Positions 62,360 through 64,000 of a stretch of DNA of 64,000 nucleotides are shown here, one piece after another (the first letter of the stretch is position 1; each line of letters starts with the position of its first letter). The position numbers and the translations under genes are program-made. The notes under the pieces were generated by a model, which was given only the letters and a program-made list of their open reading frames with translations, had not been told where the DNA came from and searched no databases. The stretch covers positions 434,001-498,000 of the forward strand of contig NZ_LR134476.1 of assembly GCF_900637955.1 (NCBI RefSeq). The letters are read 5' to 3'. This DNA comes from Trueperella bialowiezensis. GTDB taxonomy: Bacteria > Actinomycetota > Actinomycetes > Actinomycetales > Actinomycetaceae.

Positions 62360-64000
62360 CTAGTCCTCGGCAATCGCGTCCAGCACGTCCAGTTTGGCGG
62401 CCTTGCGGGCCGGCAAGAAGGCGGCTAGCGCGCCCACGATCACGGCAACAACGATCACCACACCGATCGCCTGCCACGGGATCACGTAGGTGGTGGCGAC
62501 GTCGTCGGCCATAAACCGGGTGAGCCCAAGCCCAAGCGCAGTGCCGAACACAACGCCCACCAAGGTGCCGAGCAGCGTGATGATCACGGATTCTTGTAAC
62601 ACCATGCGCCGCACGCCCGAGCGCTGCATGCCAACGGCGCGGAGCAGTCCGATTTCGCGGGTGCGATCCACGACCGACAGCGTAAGCGTATTGACGACGC
62701 CGATCACGGCGATCACCACTGACAGCGCGAGCAGCGCATACAGCATGGTGAGCAGCATGGTGACCTGGCCTCCGGCAATATTCTTAATGTCTGCGCGATC
62801 ATTAACGAGCCACACATACTGGTCTTTGACCAGGTCTTTAATCTCGTCTTTGATCGCGGCGATGTCCGCGCCGTCGTCAGTGAATACCGCCACTAGTGGT
62901 GTGTACGACTGCGCGGGCTGCAGTTCCTCCGCCAGCTGCGGCGGTAGAAGGATCTGTGGCTGGCCGAAGGTGAGCGTGCCGGTCTCGATGATGGCACCCA
63001 CCGGCACGACGATCGTTCCGGCTGGCGAGGTCAAAGCGACGTCGTCGCCCACCCCCACGCCGATGCTCTCTGCCACGTTGTCGAAAATCGCGGCTTGCCC
63101 GGAATCGAGCACGCCCGGTGTGCCCTCGAGGAACCTCATGCCCAAGGAATCAATGGCCCGCGCCGACGAGGCGCCCGTCATCGCCGTCATCGTGTTCGGC
63201 TCGGCCGCTGTCACCGGGTTGGCGACAGCCCAGCCGTTCGTCATCGTGGCATCCACAGCAGCCACGCCGGCGATCTTCTCGACTTCCTTCGCGATCTCGG
63301 GAGCGTTGTGCACCTCCACCGGAGATAGCATCACGATGTCAGCGGAAATCTCCGTGTCAACGTTCTGGGTAATCGTCTCGTCCAGTGACGCAGCCACCGA
63401 GCTTCCCGCACATACCAGCGCGACGCCGATCGCGAGCGCCACCGACGTCGTCGCCGTTTTGCGCGGGCTGGCACTCAGCGAACGTGACGCCAGAACGCCG
63501 GTTGCCGGGGCGATCTTCTTGGCAGCCCAGCCAGCCGTGCCCGCAACCGGATGCACGAGTGCAGGCATGACGTCGATGACTCCGATAAACATGGCGGCCA
63601 CACCCGGGCCGAACAGCGGCGACGCACCGTTCACCGCGCCAACCACCATCGCCACCGTGCCGGCCACAAGCAGGACGACCGAGATGATCGTCCGCCTAGC
63701 AAGCGGCTTCTCCTTTTGCCCGCTGCCCTCACGCATCGCTTCGATCGCTGGGGTGAGCGCGGCACGCCGCGATGGGACGATCGTTGCCAAGAATGTGACA
63801 ACGGTACCCGCAATGATTGAGATGATGGCGGTCTTGCCGGTGACGAGGACCGACCCGCCGAGCGGCATACCGGCAGCTTCTAGCCCACCCTTAATCAAAA
63901 ACAGTAGACCTTGGCCGACAACCACGCCGATGATCGATCCGATGAGGCCAATGAGCAACGCCTGCAGCATCACGGCTTGGAAAACCTGACGCGGTGAGGC
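62360..64000 (-). CDS. ABC transporter permease, FtsX/MacB family, N-terminus beyond window
   Basis: 547 codons to the window edge; the frame is open at the right side (ASPRQVFQAVMLQALLIGLI), so the true start lies outside. The visible part contains several membrane spans, a MacB-like periplasmic domain (about 200-400, with ASLDETITQNVDTEIS), and the C-terminal FtsX domain with VVNTLTLSVVDRTREIGLLR, a family signature. It is probably a two-FtsX-domain permease for lipoprotein or peptide export. Its ATPase partner should be upstream, out of view. Confidence 0.9.
   Translation of the reverse strand, partial: ASPRQVFQAVMLQALLIGLIGSIIGVVVGQGLLFLIKGGLEAAGMPLGGSVLVTGKTAIISIIAGTVVTFLATIVPSRRAALTPAIEAMREGSGQKEKPLARRTIISVVLLVAGTVAMVVGAVNGASPLFGPGVAAMFIGVIDVMPALVHPVAGTAGWAAKKIAPATGVLASRSLSASPRKTATTSVALAIGVALVCAGSSVAASLDETITQNVDTEISADIVMLSPVEVHNAPEIAKEVEKIAGVAAVDATMTNGWAVANPVTAAEPNTMTAMTGASSARAIDSLGMRFLEGTPGVLDSGQAAIFDNVAESIGVGVGDDVALTSPAGTIVVPVGAIIETGTLTFGQPQILLPPQLAEELQPAQSYTPLVAVFTDDGADIAAIKDEIKDLVKDQYVWLVNDRADIKNIAGGQVTMLLTMLYALLALSVVIAVIGVVNTLTLSVVDRTREIGLLRAVGMQRSGVRRMVLQESVIITLLGTLVGVVFGTALGLGLTRFMADDVATTYVIPWQAIGVVIVVAVIVGALAAFLPARKAAKLDVLDAIAED

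Noticed and set aside
62490-63989. Plus-strand frame of about 500 codons opposite the permease
   Set aside because: Ser/Thr/Pro-rich shadow; the opposite strand has membrane spans and the FtsX signature.

Overview
The window is high-GC actinobacterial chromosome. GTG, TTG and ATG starts are mixed, one or more genes look leaderless, and several families are typical of the phylum (DUF3516 helicase, DUF3017 next to purH, EttA with a GTG start, an Rv2466c-like thiol oxidoreductase). A fermentative gene set with a split pyruvate formate-lyase, a duplicated eukaryote-like phosphofructokinase, a beta-glucuronidase and lactate-use genes suggests a host-associated Actinomycetaceae member of the Trueperella/Arcanobacterium type. 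That placement is inference. No rRNA, CRISPR array, prophage or complete insertion sequence was seen.

Layout. 1-5.2 kb: a glucuronide locus with uidA, a LacI-type regulator and an aldo/keto reductase on the minus strand, divergent from a GPH-family sugar symporter. 5.2-6.7 kb: a gene-poor stretch with a strongly folded candidate RNA, tRNA-Pro, tRNA-Gly, nested palindromes, a tiny membrane protein and a decayed gene tail. 6.7-10.5 kb: a lipoprotein, a hydratase fused to an unknown domain, a toxin-antitoxin-like pair and rpmF. 10.7-17.4 kb: a YigZ protein, cysK-cysE behind a poly-cysteine leader peptide, rpiB, an M13 peptidase, a DUF808 protein and a DsbA-like protein. 17.5-22.2 kb: lactate permease and lutABC.

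22.3-28.9 kb: tag, an EIIB-like protein with malQ, tesB, ettA and an ssb paralogue. 29-37.7 kb: two large GTPases, tRNA-Arg, orn with a two-component system, a kinase-fold protein, tRNA-His and an ATP-grasp protein. 37.9-41.7 kb: tRNA-Lys, a DUF3516 helicase and a PLP-homeostasis protein. 41.7-45.1 kb: pflB, a separate glycyl-radical-domain gene, and pflA.

45.3-52.4 kb: branched-chain amino acid genes ilvE, leuB, ilvC, ilvN and ilvB, with a classical attenuator before ilvB. 52.6-56.2 kb: membrane proteins including an AspT-type transporter. 56.3-64 kb: pgi divergent from the double-domain pfk, then DUF3017, purH and the C-terminal part of an FtsX/MacB-type permease that runs off the window.

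How the genes fit together: glucuronide uptake and cleavage, pgi/pfk, lactate oxidation and PFL describe a mixed-acid fermenter that can also re-oxidise lactate. Two amino acid pathways (Cys; Val/Leu/Ile) show leader-peptide control. The most unusual items are the split PFL, the eukaryote-like fused PFK, the structured RNA at 5.2-5.4 kb and the poly-Cys leader.
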